Positions 1 through 11,987 of a stretch of DNA of 64,000 bases are shown piece after piece. The stretch's first letter is position 1. The number at the start of each line of letters is the position of its first letter. Made by a program: the position numbers and the translations under genes. The stretch lies in the NCBI RefSeq assembly GCF_030272615.1, contig NW_026729154.1, forward strand, positions 62,001-126,000. The letters are read 5' to 3'. The notes under the pieces were generated by a model. It was not told the DNA's origin. It made no database searches and saw only the letters and a list, made by a program, of their open reading frames with translations. The DNA is from Cryptomeria japonica. Taxonomy: Eukaryota > Streptophyta > Pinopsida > Cupressales > Cupressaceae.

Positions 1-689
1 CAATTATTTAATTAAATTTAACTTTTTATAATGCACTTAAAAACTAATTCAGAAAAGTGCTAGTCCTAGTACAAAATGAGGTAGTATCAGATAACAATCT
101 GACAGAAATCATGAGAAAAAGGTTACAAACGATAGATATCAATGTGTTTTTAAAAGTTTCTTATAAATCTTACTATATTTCAAAATAGACTAAATTGTCA
201 ATAACAAAATTGTAATTTTTCTAATGATTCATTATACATTTTTTCTTATTTATTAATTGACTATTTAGATGTTGAAAAATGAAGATAATATTTAAGATTA
301 AATTATCTGTCACAGAACAACATTATTTTCAATTAAGTATTCGAATGAAGAAATATACTGCTGAAAATCTCAACCATATAAAACAACAATAAATAAGTAT
401 ATTATAAGGAAATGTGAATCTTACTGTTAGAAATTCTCTGCAAAACTTGTAATTTTAATTCTACCTTCGCACTTTCACTTTTGAAAGGTCCATGTGGAGA
501 TGTCTCTGTCATAGTAATTCAACCAAGGTCTCATCACTGATATATTCCAAAGCATACTTATTGATACACAAATATACTGATATGTTTCTCTTTATCGATC
601 GTTTGCAAACTACTTTGGACCAGCACACGATTGGATGCAGTCAGATTTTAGGAAGCACAAATTGAATAGTCTAATTGAAGGATGAATGA
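1..689. other. Laccase 3' flank, AT-rich, no gene seen
   Basis: This stretch lies downstream of the laccase stop codon. It must hold the 3' UTR and polyadenylation site, but I see no clear AATAAA close to the stop; a candidate on the minus strand lies near 248. No open frame or repeat stands out. The matching stretches are 24433-25121 and 48846-49534. Confidence 0.5.
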
Positions 690-2952
690 TCAACAGGGGG
701 GAAGATCTTTGGGAGGAGGAAGAAGAGATTGAGATCTGCCACCATTTCCATTTAAAACAACCCACGCCATCTTCAATCCCCAGCTGGTATGCAGCTCGAG
801 ATGACAATGCATGAACCACACTCCTGCAAAAAACATACATACAATCGGATATATGTTTATACGAAAGAAGCACAAATCTTTGAACCAGATGAGCGATTGA
901 AGCTAACATTACGTAATGATATTAATACCTGGATTATCAGCTAGGAATCTGAGAGCCACCCAACCTCCACTGGGAACTCCAACTGTGTTTCTCTCCGGAG
1001 GATCCACCAGATTAAAGTTAGATGGGTCAGTGCTTGCATTGTAGTTTCCCATACCCTGACCCACTATGAAGAAGTTGAAGCCGTGCAGATGCAGAGGATG
1101 GCTCTCGAAGGTCGCAATGCTGGTGTCCTGCAGAACTAGCTGTACGCTAGTGTTAAAGGGAAGCACTTCGACTCTGGTGTCGTTGAGGGTCTGTGTGTTG
1201 TTAGGCGGCGTGCCGGTGTAGTTGAAAGGAAATGGCGGATTGTCAGGGAAAGTGGTATTGTAAACTCCATTGGACTGATTAAAGTAGTATGCTTGAAGAA
1301 GAGCGGTGGTGGGAAGAATGAAGGATATGTTGTTAATGGAGGCTGCAAATTTGGTACCGTTGGGGCCTTGACATGTCTGTCCTTGGGGACACGGATTTAG
1401 CCCCAACCCGACTGTGAATAGGAACTGTTTATCCATCTTCTGAGGGACAGCTGCTGCAGGAAATTTCGGATTGCCCAAGCTTCTCATCTTTTGGCTAAAA
1501 TTGGCGGCAAAGGAGGTATCGTTGGGGGCTGGAAGCGTCGGTTTCATCATAGGAAGAGAGGATGAGGATGAATTAACTGCTGTCGCATTGGAAGTTACAT
1601 ACTCTAAAATTCCAGCACTGGTTGAGTTATCAAAAGCTGCTGTTCCCGTAGCGAATGGGCCTGCTAACATGAGGAATGTGGCATTGGGTGGCTGAGACAT
1701 AGCTGTCAAGAGGACGTTGGTAGTCTGACCGGGAGTGATGAGAATAACATTGGTTTGAAAAGGCTTGACATACACAGCATCCGCTTCTACCACAGTCAAT
1801 GTGTGGTTGGCTATTGCGAAAAACAGGTCACTATTGAGTGCAGCATTAACTATACGCAGTAGGTAAGTTTTCCCAGGGTTCACTTTGAGCCTGAATGTAT
1901 CTGCATTACACAACACAGGAAACCTTTGTTACATTTACATTTAAACAAATGAACAATAGCGACCAGTCTAGTTATGTTTCATCCATTTTAATACCCCGCC
2001 CTCACCGTTGGTAGAGCAGTTATACATAAGTCCAGGGAGCCCGTTGATGGTATATGCATCTGACACATTAGCTTGCGCACCACTTTGCATTGCTTGATTG
2101 ATAACAGTCTCAGTGTCTGCATTCCACCACTCCCCTGCAATTTGCAACACATTATCAACAGCAGTATTTTCATTGTAAATTTAGGACTATGTACGTACAA
2201 TGGCAACACATTATCAACGAGTACTGAAGGGCATACCGAAAACAATAGGCACTTCCTGGTGTGGGCGAGGGAATGGGTAAGAAGCATTCTTCTTGGGATA
2301 GATGATAATGGGCCCATGTATGCTTGCTCGCAACCATGAGATGTGGGCATGCCACCACAGTGTTCCTCTCTGCCTTTTGACAATAAACTTGTACACATAA
2401 CTTTGCCCGGTTTGAATTGGACACTGAGTGACATAAGCAGGACCATCCGCCCATCCAGATCTAAGCTGCCGAATTCCATGCCTGAGCGATTCATAGGAAT
2501 TCATTAGGTGCACCCACTAAAGGGACATCAGCATATAATATTATTTTTATTAAGTAAATAACTGAGTAGCGGGAGCAGAAGAGATACCAATGTATGCTAA
2601 TATTGTTTTTAACATTATTTGTTACTTTGATAACCACGCGATCTCCTTCTCGAGCAACTACTGGAGGCCCCGGATATTGCCCGTTGACAGTCAAGAGAGC
2701 TTTCGTGGTGCAAAGACGAGTCACATTCGTCATTTGGATCTGTGGATATTTAGAACAAAGAATCAATCACGGCTATCTGTAAAAATTTAATACTTTCCTA
2801 AACAATAAAACATTCAACTCATTCCATAGAATTATATAACCCACAGTGAAATTGTAGCGCCGTGTGATCACAGCATGTTTCGCTGAAACAAATTGAATAG
2901 TGAACCACAATGCCAAAAGTGGCAGCACGAGGCGGCCATAAAATGTCTGCAT
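690..2952 (-). CDS. LAC: Laccase, six exons, 579 aa (copy 1)
   Basis: Secreted multicopper oxidase of the plant laccase family, which oxidises monolignols or other phenolics in the cell wall while reducing O2 to water. Exons on the minus strand are 2845-2952, 2588-2739, 2237-2481, 2006-2134, 929-1900 and 690-823; all introns are GT-AG and the frame is closed throughout. Internal exons of 152, 245 and 129 nt are those usual in plant laccases. Residues 1-24 form a signal peptide. Copper ligands are complete: HWH at 86-88, HAH at 131-133, HPLHLH at 479-484 and HCH at 541-543 with His547; the axial position (Cys+10) is Leu552. The middle domain is rich in N-glycosylation sequons. The start is the only Met before the hydrophobic leader, and intron 1 is placed so that the N-terminal strand matches family length. 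Length (579 aa) is normal. The gene looks intact; the exact paralogue is not assigned. Confidence 0.95.
1831..1851 (-). promoter_or_regulatory. Probable miR397 target site in laccase exon 5
   Basis: The plant microRNA miR397 is known to cleave laccase mRNAs at the codons for the N-A-A-L-N motif. Compared with the miR397a sequence I remember, the site pairs perfectly over 12 consecutive bases (GCTGCACTCAAT in the mRNA), covering the cleavage position. Four G:U wobbles and two mismatches lie outside this core. It is therefore a plausible but imperfect site; a lineage-specific miR397 variant could pair better. Confidence 0.6.
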
Positions 2953-3062
2953 TGCTAGAATCGTACAATACTTCCTCTTTCAGAGTCTGATCACAACTTA
3001 AACAGGCTAAAATGCCAAATTGTTTCTGAACTGAGATGTGAAAATCTGTTTCTTTGTGTTTG

Positions 3063-3109
3063 TATATATAGATACACGAATTAAATCAGCTGTTGTTGGG
3101 TAGGTTGGT
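3063..3109 (-). promoter_or_regulatory. Laccase proximal promoter: TATA box plus overlapping AC elements
   Basis: On the minus strand a TATATATA box lies at 3063-3070, about 110 bp before the start codon. That allows a short 5' leader of roughly 80 nt. About 30 bp upstream, ACCAACC (3103-3109, AC-II) overlaps ACCTACC (3099-3105, AC-I). AC elements are the known binding sites of MYB regulators of lignin and secondary-wall genes, so control by the secondary-wall MYB network is a reasonable inference. No expression evidence is available from sequence alone. Confidence 0.65.
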
Positions 3110-3205
3110 AGGCAATACTGATATTTTAACACGAGTATAAATCGACATGAACAAGTATTGTTAGCAACTGTATTAATCTATTTCATTTTCTTGACTTTTA
3201 ATGAT

Positions 3206-3499
3206 TCACATGTACTCTTCGTCGTTTTTGTTTGTTATGGAGATAAGGTGGGGCTTTCTATCCGGAGTGGCAACCAAGTAAACGATTCGCCCGATGAATA
3301 CACCATCTTTTCCATTGTCATTAAAATCCATGAAATGTAAACCTATTTTGGTATACCAACCACTGCTCATATTTTTGTTATTGGGAATTTTTGAGTTACT
3401 GGGTTCACATCCGTTCGTTCCAGACTGGTCTAAGCCTCCACTCCCGGTCTTCGAAGCAACATCGTTTACCCATGCGGGACTACGAAACTTTAACTCCTT
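3206..3499 (-). other. Unrecognised open frame of 98 codons, possible lost exon
   Basis: A frame stays open on the minus strand from just after a stop at 3500-3502 to a stop at 3206-3208. Its first ATG is at 3368-3370, giving 54 residues. The translation is mixed and protein-like (for example GKDGVFIGRIVYLV) and base composition is less AT-rich than the surrounding spacer. It sits about 0.25 kb upstream of the laccase start in the same direction, beyond the proposed promoter. I do not recognise a family. It could be an exon remnant of a host gene or chance. The same frame recurs at 27638-27931 and 52051-52344. Confidence 0.3.
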
Positions 3500-3509
3500 T
3501 TAGCTTCTA

Positions 3510-6500
3510 GGATCACATGAAATGATTGCATGATTAGAATTTCAGTAAACATAAATCAAACGAGACCACTCCTAAAAACACTCTGATGTTTTCTCAATCT
3601 TCATTTATGATTGTCATATCTACATGATGCCAATCAACTTCAAGCATCCGATCTTGCTCATGGATGTGACGATATAGCTCCTATATATATTTTTAGCTCA
3701 TTGTTAATCACACACCACACCCTAATTTCCCAATGGAAATTACTGAGCCCCGTTTTGGAGGTTGGTCTAATCCTCATTCATTTGAATTAGGTCCTATATT
3801 TGTGCATGTGTGGTCCCTTCATTGGAAAACCATAGTTATGTTAATAAGTGATTTGAGAGTGTTTGTTTTCGCATATAGATTTCCCTTGTGTTTCTCCCAT
3901 GCCTGCGACATTCAGTCTAACCTCCTCACCCAAAGTTATGATTCCTAGGCTACCTTCTATGTTAGTAATTTGAATACACATGTAATTAGTGTTTATATGT
4001 CACAAATTAAATTTACTATAATGTTCAATGTTCATGTTTGTGGGTGTGCCATGAGGTCTTGTTTTGTGAGTAACAAGTCAGAATCAGGGCCAAGTGGCTA
4101 AATAAATTGGTTTGCAATCGATTTCATTCTCCTCATTTTTCACATATTAGTCGATCTAGTTGTGATCAATGTTAATCATAATATACATTCAAAGCCCTTA
4201 TCCTAACCCATCTCATGTTCTAGTGAGATAGGGATTTAATAAATAAAAAATGATAATTGAAAAAGATTCTAGTGTATTATATGTTGTCACACAACCAGTG
4301 TTTCTTTTGTATCAATACATGTGGCTAGAGCAGATGATTAAAAATGCAATTATAATACTTCTATGAGTCTTGACATAAAATAATGGAGATATACAACTAC
4401 AAAAATGTGCATTATTAAATCTTTACTATACTAATATAAAGTGCATCCATTCATTTACAATTTATATGTTCAATTCTCTATAACACTAAAAAAAATTACT
4501 ATACCTTAGAATTGGTTTAGTGACCAATTATTTAAATGAACTACTAGTTCATATAGATATATCATTAGATCTATCATTTATTAGCGTTTAGCAACTCTTG
4601 GGAGACTTGGTACTAGGAAATTGTTAAATATTCAAGGAAAATTGTGATGTCCCACTCACAATTAACTATTATTTAACAGTCACATTCAAAAAATTGTGAA
4701 AAACGTTTTAGTAATTTCATTCATCACTCCTATAGGTCTAGCATGAAATGAAGTGAGGAAACCTAGAAAATATATTGCAAATAGAATCTAGATATTGTCT
4801 TAAGTTTATCATGATCTATGATAGTAACCACAAAAATAATTAGGGAAAAAAAACCCATTTCATTCATTTTTACTTCTTAAATATACGTCATTTTGGCTAA
4901 AATATATACCTTTGTGGCACTTGCAAAATTAAATTTGGTGATTGTAGGGGCTTATCAACCACTAATGGAATCACGAGCATTGCAAAAGGATAGGCGACAT
5001 TTATTAGAGATATTTAGCATGCTATTATTCATTATATCTCTTTCTATAATTAAAATAATTATTTTAGCTACGCTTACTTGATATGTTAGATCTTTTTTCC
5101 TATTATGAACCATGTCATATTGTTGGCACAATAGTGAGCTTTTGAAATATGGACCACACTTTTGAATGGTTTGAAAACTCATACACCTTGTAATTCTTTT
5201 GCCTATGCATCTTTATTTGATTTTAAATGGTGATTCAAAGTGTTTCAAAGCCTACATGAAATCGATAATACCTATTCACATCATCTTCAGTTTAGAGCAT
5301 TTCCCCTCACAGAATCATGTTGAGGATTTATAAGGTTCTTAAACCTTCATATTGTCCAAAACCAATACTTGCTTTTTTCTCTCTTTCATGTCAAATATTT
5401 TGTAAACATTTTAACTTGATGCATGAGACACTTCTTCATTGTTTGTGTTTGCATATTGAGAGTATTGAGGTAAACATCCCTTAAAGTAGGTGGATGGACG
5501 AAATCCTGACAAGTTGATAAGCATATAGGAAAGTTAAACTCCTAGAAGGAAGCATGGGGACCGAGGGAATCTTAAAAGTCCAACTTTAAAAGTTATTAAA
5601 AGGGCCTTTGAATATTTTAGAGGATTGAGGAAGGTATGAAGGGAAGGCCAAGTCTAAAGGTTGAAGAAATAGACTTAGAAAATGTTCAGAGGACAAGGGA
5701 TTAGGATATCAATTTTAACAGGTAAATGGTATTTGGGATGGGAATGTCCAATGGTCCAACTTGAAAGACTCAATTTTTTTTAAAGGTGATGTATTAGGAG
5801 GTTAGGATTGACGAGAAAGATGTGACATAAACTGAAACTTTGAAACTATATGAATTTGGCAAATATAGAAAACACCGAGGAAATCAAGTAGAGAGCTCTC
5901 ATACTTAAATTTTATGGAAATTTGATATTTTTTAATATATGAGGGGATTAAAAATAACTACAATAAGTTATAAATCATAAATTAATACCCACATAGATGT
6001 TTCTTAGATTGATTACAAGTAATGGGTCAAATAGGGTTAAACATACAAAAGGGAGGGGACTCAAGAAGTATTGTGGGATCACCCGTGAAGAGGGACAAGA
6101 ACAAGAAGAGGAACAAGACACAAAAGGAAAGGAACGACAAAAATCTAAGTAAAATTAGAAGAAGAAGGTCAATGAGAAGGAGAAGGAAAAGTAGAAGAAA
6201 GGCAATAAGAAGAGGAAAAATTACATGAAATTAAAATATCTAATACAAATATAGTGTGGTATTAATAGTAGGTCAAATAAGAGTATATCACAGAAGATAA
6301 CATAAAACATTTTGAAGAATAAGTATCTGATCATTATACCTATTTCATTATTACAATATATTACCCTTTTACATGAATATTGTGACAAAATATGTAGCTT
6401 GATAATTCTTCTTGCCAAAGAGCTTCCTTATTTTTGGCGCTAAATTTTTTTTTGATTTTATGGTACTTGAATATTCATGTCAAACACTATATTTTTTTGT

Positions 6501-7889
6501 TGGGCACTGGGGTCACCATTCGTATTTTCCTTGTTGACCTTGGTGGCCTCTACAATATCCCTTTTTAAAGTAATTAATGCATTTAATACACTGCATGAGT
6601 TCTATGAACACAAATTTCTAAGTTAGTTTAGTGCACTTGTTCCCTTGAGTTGAGTAGTCCTACAAAGTGGGGGAAAAATTTAGTGTCGTAAACTACACCT
6701 AGTGCATTAATGACACTTATGCAATAGGCTCGGTGTGTTTATAATAAAAAATAATAATCAAGATACTATCATTCCAGCATCATGGATTTTAAAGATGAAG
6801 CATTAGCAACCCCTAATCCAAATGTGGGATTGATTTGGTCAAATGGGAGAGTGGTGAGCATACATGTATGTAGCGCACAAACGTCCCGAAATGATTTTAG
6901 ATTTAAATTGGATATATTCTACATCGAGCCTCTTTTGATGCATGTCCCTTCTTTTGGGCACATTCAAAATGGCTATTCCCACTCATTTTGAGCAGAAAAA
7001 CTCTTCTTTCTCTTTCATTTTGCAACATTCACACTCTCGGATATCTATCTCTCACACTAGTAATAAAACTCTACCAAAATCTGCACTCATGAAAATAAAA
7101 AACAATTATTATCTTGCTTACAATCGTGCCATTATTTCAAGAGAGGGGTCTTTCCTATGTAATGTTTTCCTTTCTCTCTTATCTCTTGTATGTATTTTTT
7201 TTCAATATAACATCATGTCACTAGTCTCTAAATGTATTTATTATCTATTTGAATTAATCAAATTAACATTTTATCTCAAATAATAGTGGGTTTCCTCCAT
7301 TAAGAAGAGTTTGTTTCTATTGCACAATCTAATCTTTTATTTTATCCAATCTATGTATCTAGTTGTCTATGGAGGTATAAACATAGAAACAGGGGTTTGA
7401 ATAAGGCAAACCCCTATACAACCCCAACATGTTGCCCTATATGAGTGTGTGTTGGTGATGAATAGTTTCATAGTGCATGAGATTCTTTTTGGTGTGACTT
7501 TTGGTGCTTTTCTATTTTTTGTTTCTACATATGACACCGCAATGTGTAGATGTCCCTCTGGCACATTGGTATCCAAGGCTAAGGCTTCACCAGTTCATGG
7601 GTAAAGTATGCATTTATAGAGATTTCTTTTTCTATAATCAAAATATTTTGACTATTTGATATTCCTTTCTTATGTAGTATTTTATGTTTATAGACATAGT
7701 TTAGTTTGTTTCCTTTCTTCCATATCAATCTTCTTGGCTCACGAGAGTGAAAATTAAGTGATGTATCGAAGGTTGGTTTCCTACACAAGATATTTTCATC
7801 TCAACGGTAGTAAATACTCTCCTCTACACTCTCTTTTTTAAACATGATAAATATCTAAGAGCATTTGAAGAAGATTCCGAAGTACAATG
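3510..7889. other. AT-rich spacer, no gene recognised
   Basis: About 4.4 kb of AT-rich DNA between the laccase side and the element-rich side of the unit. The short frames present have simple or biased composition, such as a purine-rich stretch near 6090-6225 that reads as Arg/Lys repeats. No domain, terminal repeat or RNA gene is recognisable. Counterparts are 27942-32321 and 52355-56734. Confidence 0.5.
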
Positions 7890-8300
7890 GAGGCTTCATA
7901 CATTCAATAAATTCCTTAATCTAGCAATTCCTTTTCATTTAAACCTCCTTCAAAATTTGAAGGATTAAATTGTAGCTTCAAATTAATCCAGGTGATGGCC
8001 TTGATGAATATCTCCTCTCTTTGATCAAGCCTGAGTTGATTCACATTATCTCCCCCTTCAACAGTATACTCTTTGACATTTTCATTGACGTCCTCTATAT
8101 GGGCTCCTCTTCTCTGAGACATCTCCAATGTGTCCATTTTCCATATTAAACCTCTAACTATGTCTGTAATATCGAGCTCAAAGCCTCTTTGTCTTCTTCC
8201 TCTTCAACCCTTGTTTCTATATGTCATATTGGCTACCTATAGGTCTTCTTCTTGACACAAATGAACTTCCTCTAATCCTACTTGATGCATGCCAACTTAC
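7890..8300 (-). mobile_element. Ty3/gypsy-type gag fragment (fossil)
   Basis: The minus-strand translation around 7916-8180 resembles the N-terminal part of a plant Ty3/gypsy gag. A charged stretch is followed by an EEIFIKAITWINLK-like segment and an FEGGLNEKELLDWL-like motif, which matches the start of the retrotransposon gag domain as I know it. No LTR, protease or polymerase part is attached, so this is a broken scrap of an old element. Family assignment rests on pattern memory and is moderate. Confidence 0.5.
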
Positions 8301-8479
8301 TAAACAGAATTTCAAATTGGGTATGGTTTATTATTAAGGAAAAAATGGTTTTGAAGGGATCTGAAAACCCTAAGTACAAAGAGCTGCAAATAGAAAACAC
8401 ATAGCCAAACAACAACACAAAAATTACCTAGAATACAGAACCCTAAAATAGTAGGCCAACAAAAGAAAATATAAAACCT

Positions 8480-10120
8480 AACACAAATTCTTCAGGGCTT
8501 TAGCAAACTCAACTTTCATTTGTTCCATATTTTGGGTAATGTTCATCAGATCTTGCAATTCTATGTTTGCTTTAGCTCCCTAGCGTTCTTGAGATGTCCA
8601 TGGGTTTGAGATGATGGACCTACACTATCATCCTTATTCTAGTTACTCTTCTCGACTAGGTTGATATTAATTGAAATGTTGCCCCCAAACTTCAAAGCCT
8701 ACATAGTCTACCACTGATTCACAAAAGTTTTATCCCCTTCTACATTGCTGTGAATGGTTTTAAGGCTCATGCTAATAGATTAGTGAGGTTATAATTAATT
8801 CTCTTCATCTTGGCTTCAATAGCCCAAGTCTACCTTCATAGTCTTCAAGTGAGCAACATATTTGGTCATGTTTTCTAAGATAGAGAGCATTTTGTCTTTT
8901 TCCTCATAAGAGATCACATTGTCAACAGGATCCCTAAACGAATATCGACCATCACCTTGCTCCAAAATAACCACTTTTCTTTTAATGGATTGGATGTTGA
9001 TATTAACTTGATTGATTTCTAAAAAAGGCTCTTAGGAAATCCTAAACTAGTCTACTATGGCATCCCTATTAATACCCAAAAAATAGCTAGATTCCCAGGG
9101 TCACTTCCAAGGAAAGGGGACTATTTTTAAAGATCCCTAGGAAAGGGAGGATTATTAATTCTCTCTTGATTAGCATAATTAAAAGATCAAGGGGAAGGGG
9201 AACTCCCAAGAAGCCTTCTCCTCCACCCATCACATTCTCCCTTTCGCCCAAAAAATTCTCCCCTTCCAAATTTTGGTTCTTGTCAACCTCCTCAGCATCT
9301 AACTCCTCATCAAGTCATCTAGGAGAATCATGCATGTAAAATTATTTAATTTAACAAATCTTTCTTTTTATACTGAATTTAATGAGATTCTCTTTTTCTT
9401 CTCCTCTGACACATTATTCTTGTTTTACTTTGAGGAAGTTTCATCCTTTGTTTGCTAGTCCTCATCCTCTGAATCATCATCACATTCCCCTATATTTCTC
9501 TACATACCCTCCTTTGACACCTATTCACCGAGTGCAAAGGGGGATAACCTTGATATTTTCACTTAGAGGAAAATGGGAGGGCATTGAATTGTTCCATAAT
9601 TAGAAGGATCGAGCCCTCATGAAGATTAGGGTTTCTTTGCTTCTTATTATGTTCTTTAATATTGGCTTCCAAGGATGATAAGAGATAGAATGGAAACAAA
9701 CGAAGAACTTATTTCTAAAGTGTTTAAGCCGAGAAAAATGACCACCATAGATTTTGGTAAACCACCCATCTAAGGTAAAATATTGTATAAGGACCTTAGC
9801 CACACCCACCCAAAGGGGTTTAAGGGTGTCTACTTGGTAAGAAATGTTTGAATTGTTGACAAGATTCAACCCCTCTCCATATTTTAGAAAGGTTTTCACC
9901 ATGGACTCAGAAGATTTTGCCCTTGAAATTGTTTGTTCCTTCCATAGGCAGCCCAATAAGCTCCACAATCAACTCCTTTGTGAAATCTGAGCTTTTATTG
10001 TCATTTCAAAAAAATAAAGTGCATCCATTATCTACCAAAAATCTTTGTTACCTTTGGATCAAAGCCATGAGGATTCTCTAAAAAGGGTGTAACCCCACAT
10101 TAAGTAAAAATCCACAAATT
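8480..10120 (-). other. Decayed protein-coding region of unknown family
   Basis: Several minus-strand stretches read as real protein but are interrupted. One lies at about 9600-10090, with a phrase near FDPKVTKIFGR and an open frame of 122 residues. A second lies around 8830-8990, with GRYSFRDPVDNVISYEE and a helical, charged run. A third lies near 8480-8580, with a coiled-coil-like end (NMEQMKVEFAKALKNL). They may be pieces of one repeat-borne gene of the kind seen widely in conifer genomes; that impression comes from memory and is unverified. It is broken in several places. Counterparts are 32912-34552 and 57325-58965. Confidence 0.35.
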
Positions 10121-10142
10121 TTTCTCTTTTATGTGCATTTCG

Positions 10143-10394
10143 TCAGAGGAAATGCGCTCCTATTGATGTCTCTCCTCCTATTATGGATCCCACATATAAA
10201 ATAAAAAAGAAATGCCTACCCCAACAACAGTCATAATCAAAGCCCTAAAAACCCCACCATGAATGTCATCAGAGGAAATGGACTCCTATTGATGTATGTC
10301 CCCCGCCATGATGGAGCCCACACATAAAATAACAAAGAAATGCCTACCCCACAATTGACCACCCAACAACATAGTCTCAATTGAAGCCCTTAAA
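10143..10394. repeat. Tandem duplication, 126-bp period
   Basis: Two adjacent copies of about 126 bp begin TCAGAGGAAATG at 10143 and 10269. Both continue with CTCCTATTGATGT, a CACATAAAATA-type run and AAGAAATGCCTACCCCA. They differ at roughly one base in six. Counterparts lie at 34575-34826 and 58988-59239. Confidence 0.75.
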
Positions 10395-10603
10395 AGCGCT
10401 ATTTGAAATAAGGAAATCTAAAAACCAAGAAACTGGGTACTAATATCACCCACAATCCAACTGGAAATAGTTAGCTAGTGAGCACCAAGGGGGAAAAATA
10501 CCTAACTATCATCATTAAAACATATCAAATAATGAAGAAAGGATAGGTTGAAAAATATAATCACCCACATAGACAAAAACAAGTTAACCAAGGTGGTTAA
10601 TAT

Positions 10604-11434
10604 TGTTAAATATCCAGGCAACTGAGAGGGGCTTGAATTAGTTGAAAAACATAAATCAATTTCATGTAACCCTTTTGCACATCTGGAGTAACCAATAGAA
10701 TTAATTAAGATAGATATAGCATGAAAACATAAACATACAACAAATCACACAATGAACACTAGATATGATGTGGAAAACCCAGAAAGCGAAAAATCACAGA
10801 GAATGTTAGTTCTCAATATAAAATATTGGTTTAGGTGACACCAGTTAAGGTAATTTTTACAAAGGGTTTCTCATTGTTAGAATACTCACTTCAAGAGGGC
10901 TCATTGCCCAGAAAAAAGGTCGACTACTGAAGAAACAAAAAATGAAAAGAAAGAATCCACCATTGAATCTCAATCTGAAACACCAGACTACTTCTGGTAG
11001 CTCAGTACCAATGCACTCTCACATATTGCCAAAAATCAGATCTTTCCTTTCCAATATCGCATTCAATAGAAATGCGACACTTTTTCTATATAAATTCATT
11101 TAGATCTTTCTTTTATATAAATACATATATACATGTATATATGTATATATATATACATGTATATATGTATATACATGTATATATATACATGTATATACAT
11201 GTATATATATACATGTATATACATGTATATATATACATGTATATATATCTACATATATACATGTATACATATATACATGTATATATATATATGTATATAT
11301 GTATATATATATATATATGTATCTATACATGTATATATACATGTATACATGTATACATATATCTATACATGTATATATACATTTACACATGTATATATGT
11401 ATACATGTATACATGTATATATACATGTATAGAT

Positions 11435-11466
<32 letters not shown>

Positions 11467-11987
11467 ATCTATGTATATATATATACATATATATGTATAT
11501 ATATACATATATATGTATATATATACATATATATGTATATATATACATATATATACATATATATATTGTCTCAGGGAAACATAATCTTCTAAATCGGCCA
11601 AGAGAGAGTTCTAAAATAGGTCAACACTAAACCTTATTGTGGTGGGAAGGAATCAGAAGTAAACCATACCACAATGGAGAACAATTGTCAGATCAAAATG
11701 TTACATCCATTATAAATTTTGGACCCGAAACATGACTTACACTACACCAAAGCTGCTACACAACCTCAAATTCTAGACTTAATCCAGACCCAAAAATCAT
11801 TGCCCAATACAATGAAAATAAGAATGGAATCAAGATACACATGAATACAATTAATCAACACCATATCTAATAGACAAAAATATCTAGATTGACAGATCAA
11901 CTCAATTAACCCATGTTGAAACATAACTTCCAGAGTACCAAAGGTTTCAGGAGTTCATCTTTTGGATCACCAACACCAAGGACATCA
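10604..11987 (-). repeat. Copia 3' LTR, unit 1, expanded by a microsatellite
   Basis: About 1384 bp, against 950 bp for its partner. It shares the TGATGTCC start and ends ATTTAACA on the minus strand. The extra length comes from the AT-rich microsatellite at 11112-11567. Outside that tract the two LTRs differ at roughly 15% of positions by eye. Confidence 0.85.
11112..11567. repeat. AT microsatellite with TATACATG palindromes, 456 bp (unit 1)
   Basis: Almost pure A/T with regularly spaced ACATGTATATAT blocks, each its own reverse complement, so long hairpins could form on either strand. Reading frames in it are only Tyr/Ile/Met/His/Cys repeats and are not genes. It lies inside the 3' LTR of the Copia element. 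Confidence 0.95.

Noticed and set aside
1471-1695. Plus-strand frame inside laccase exon 5
   Set aside because: Antisense shadow of a conserved coding exon.
1988-2494. 168-residue minus-strand frame overlapping laccase exons 3 and 4
   Set aside because: It runs through an intron in a different frame from the laccase motifs; the spliced exons explain the region fully.
6022-6228. Arg/Lys-rich small basic protein
   Set aside because: The DNA is a simple AGAAG-type purine run; composition alone produces the residues.
10143-10394. Possible CRISPR-like or regulatory array
   Set aside because: Only two diverged adjacent copies without spacers; a plain tandem duplication in a plant genome.
11072-11601. 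Long frames on both strands rich in Tyr, Ile, Met, His and Cys (also near 35.5-36.0 and 59.9-60.5 kb)
   Set aside because: They are translations of the AT microsatellite, open only because the repeat lacks stops in most frames.
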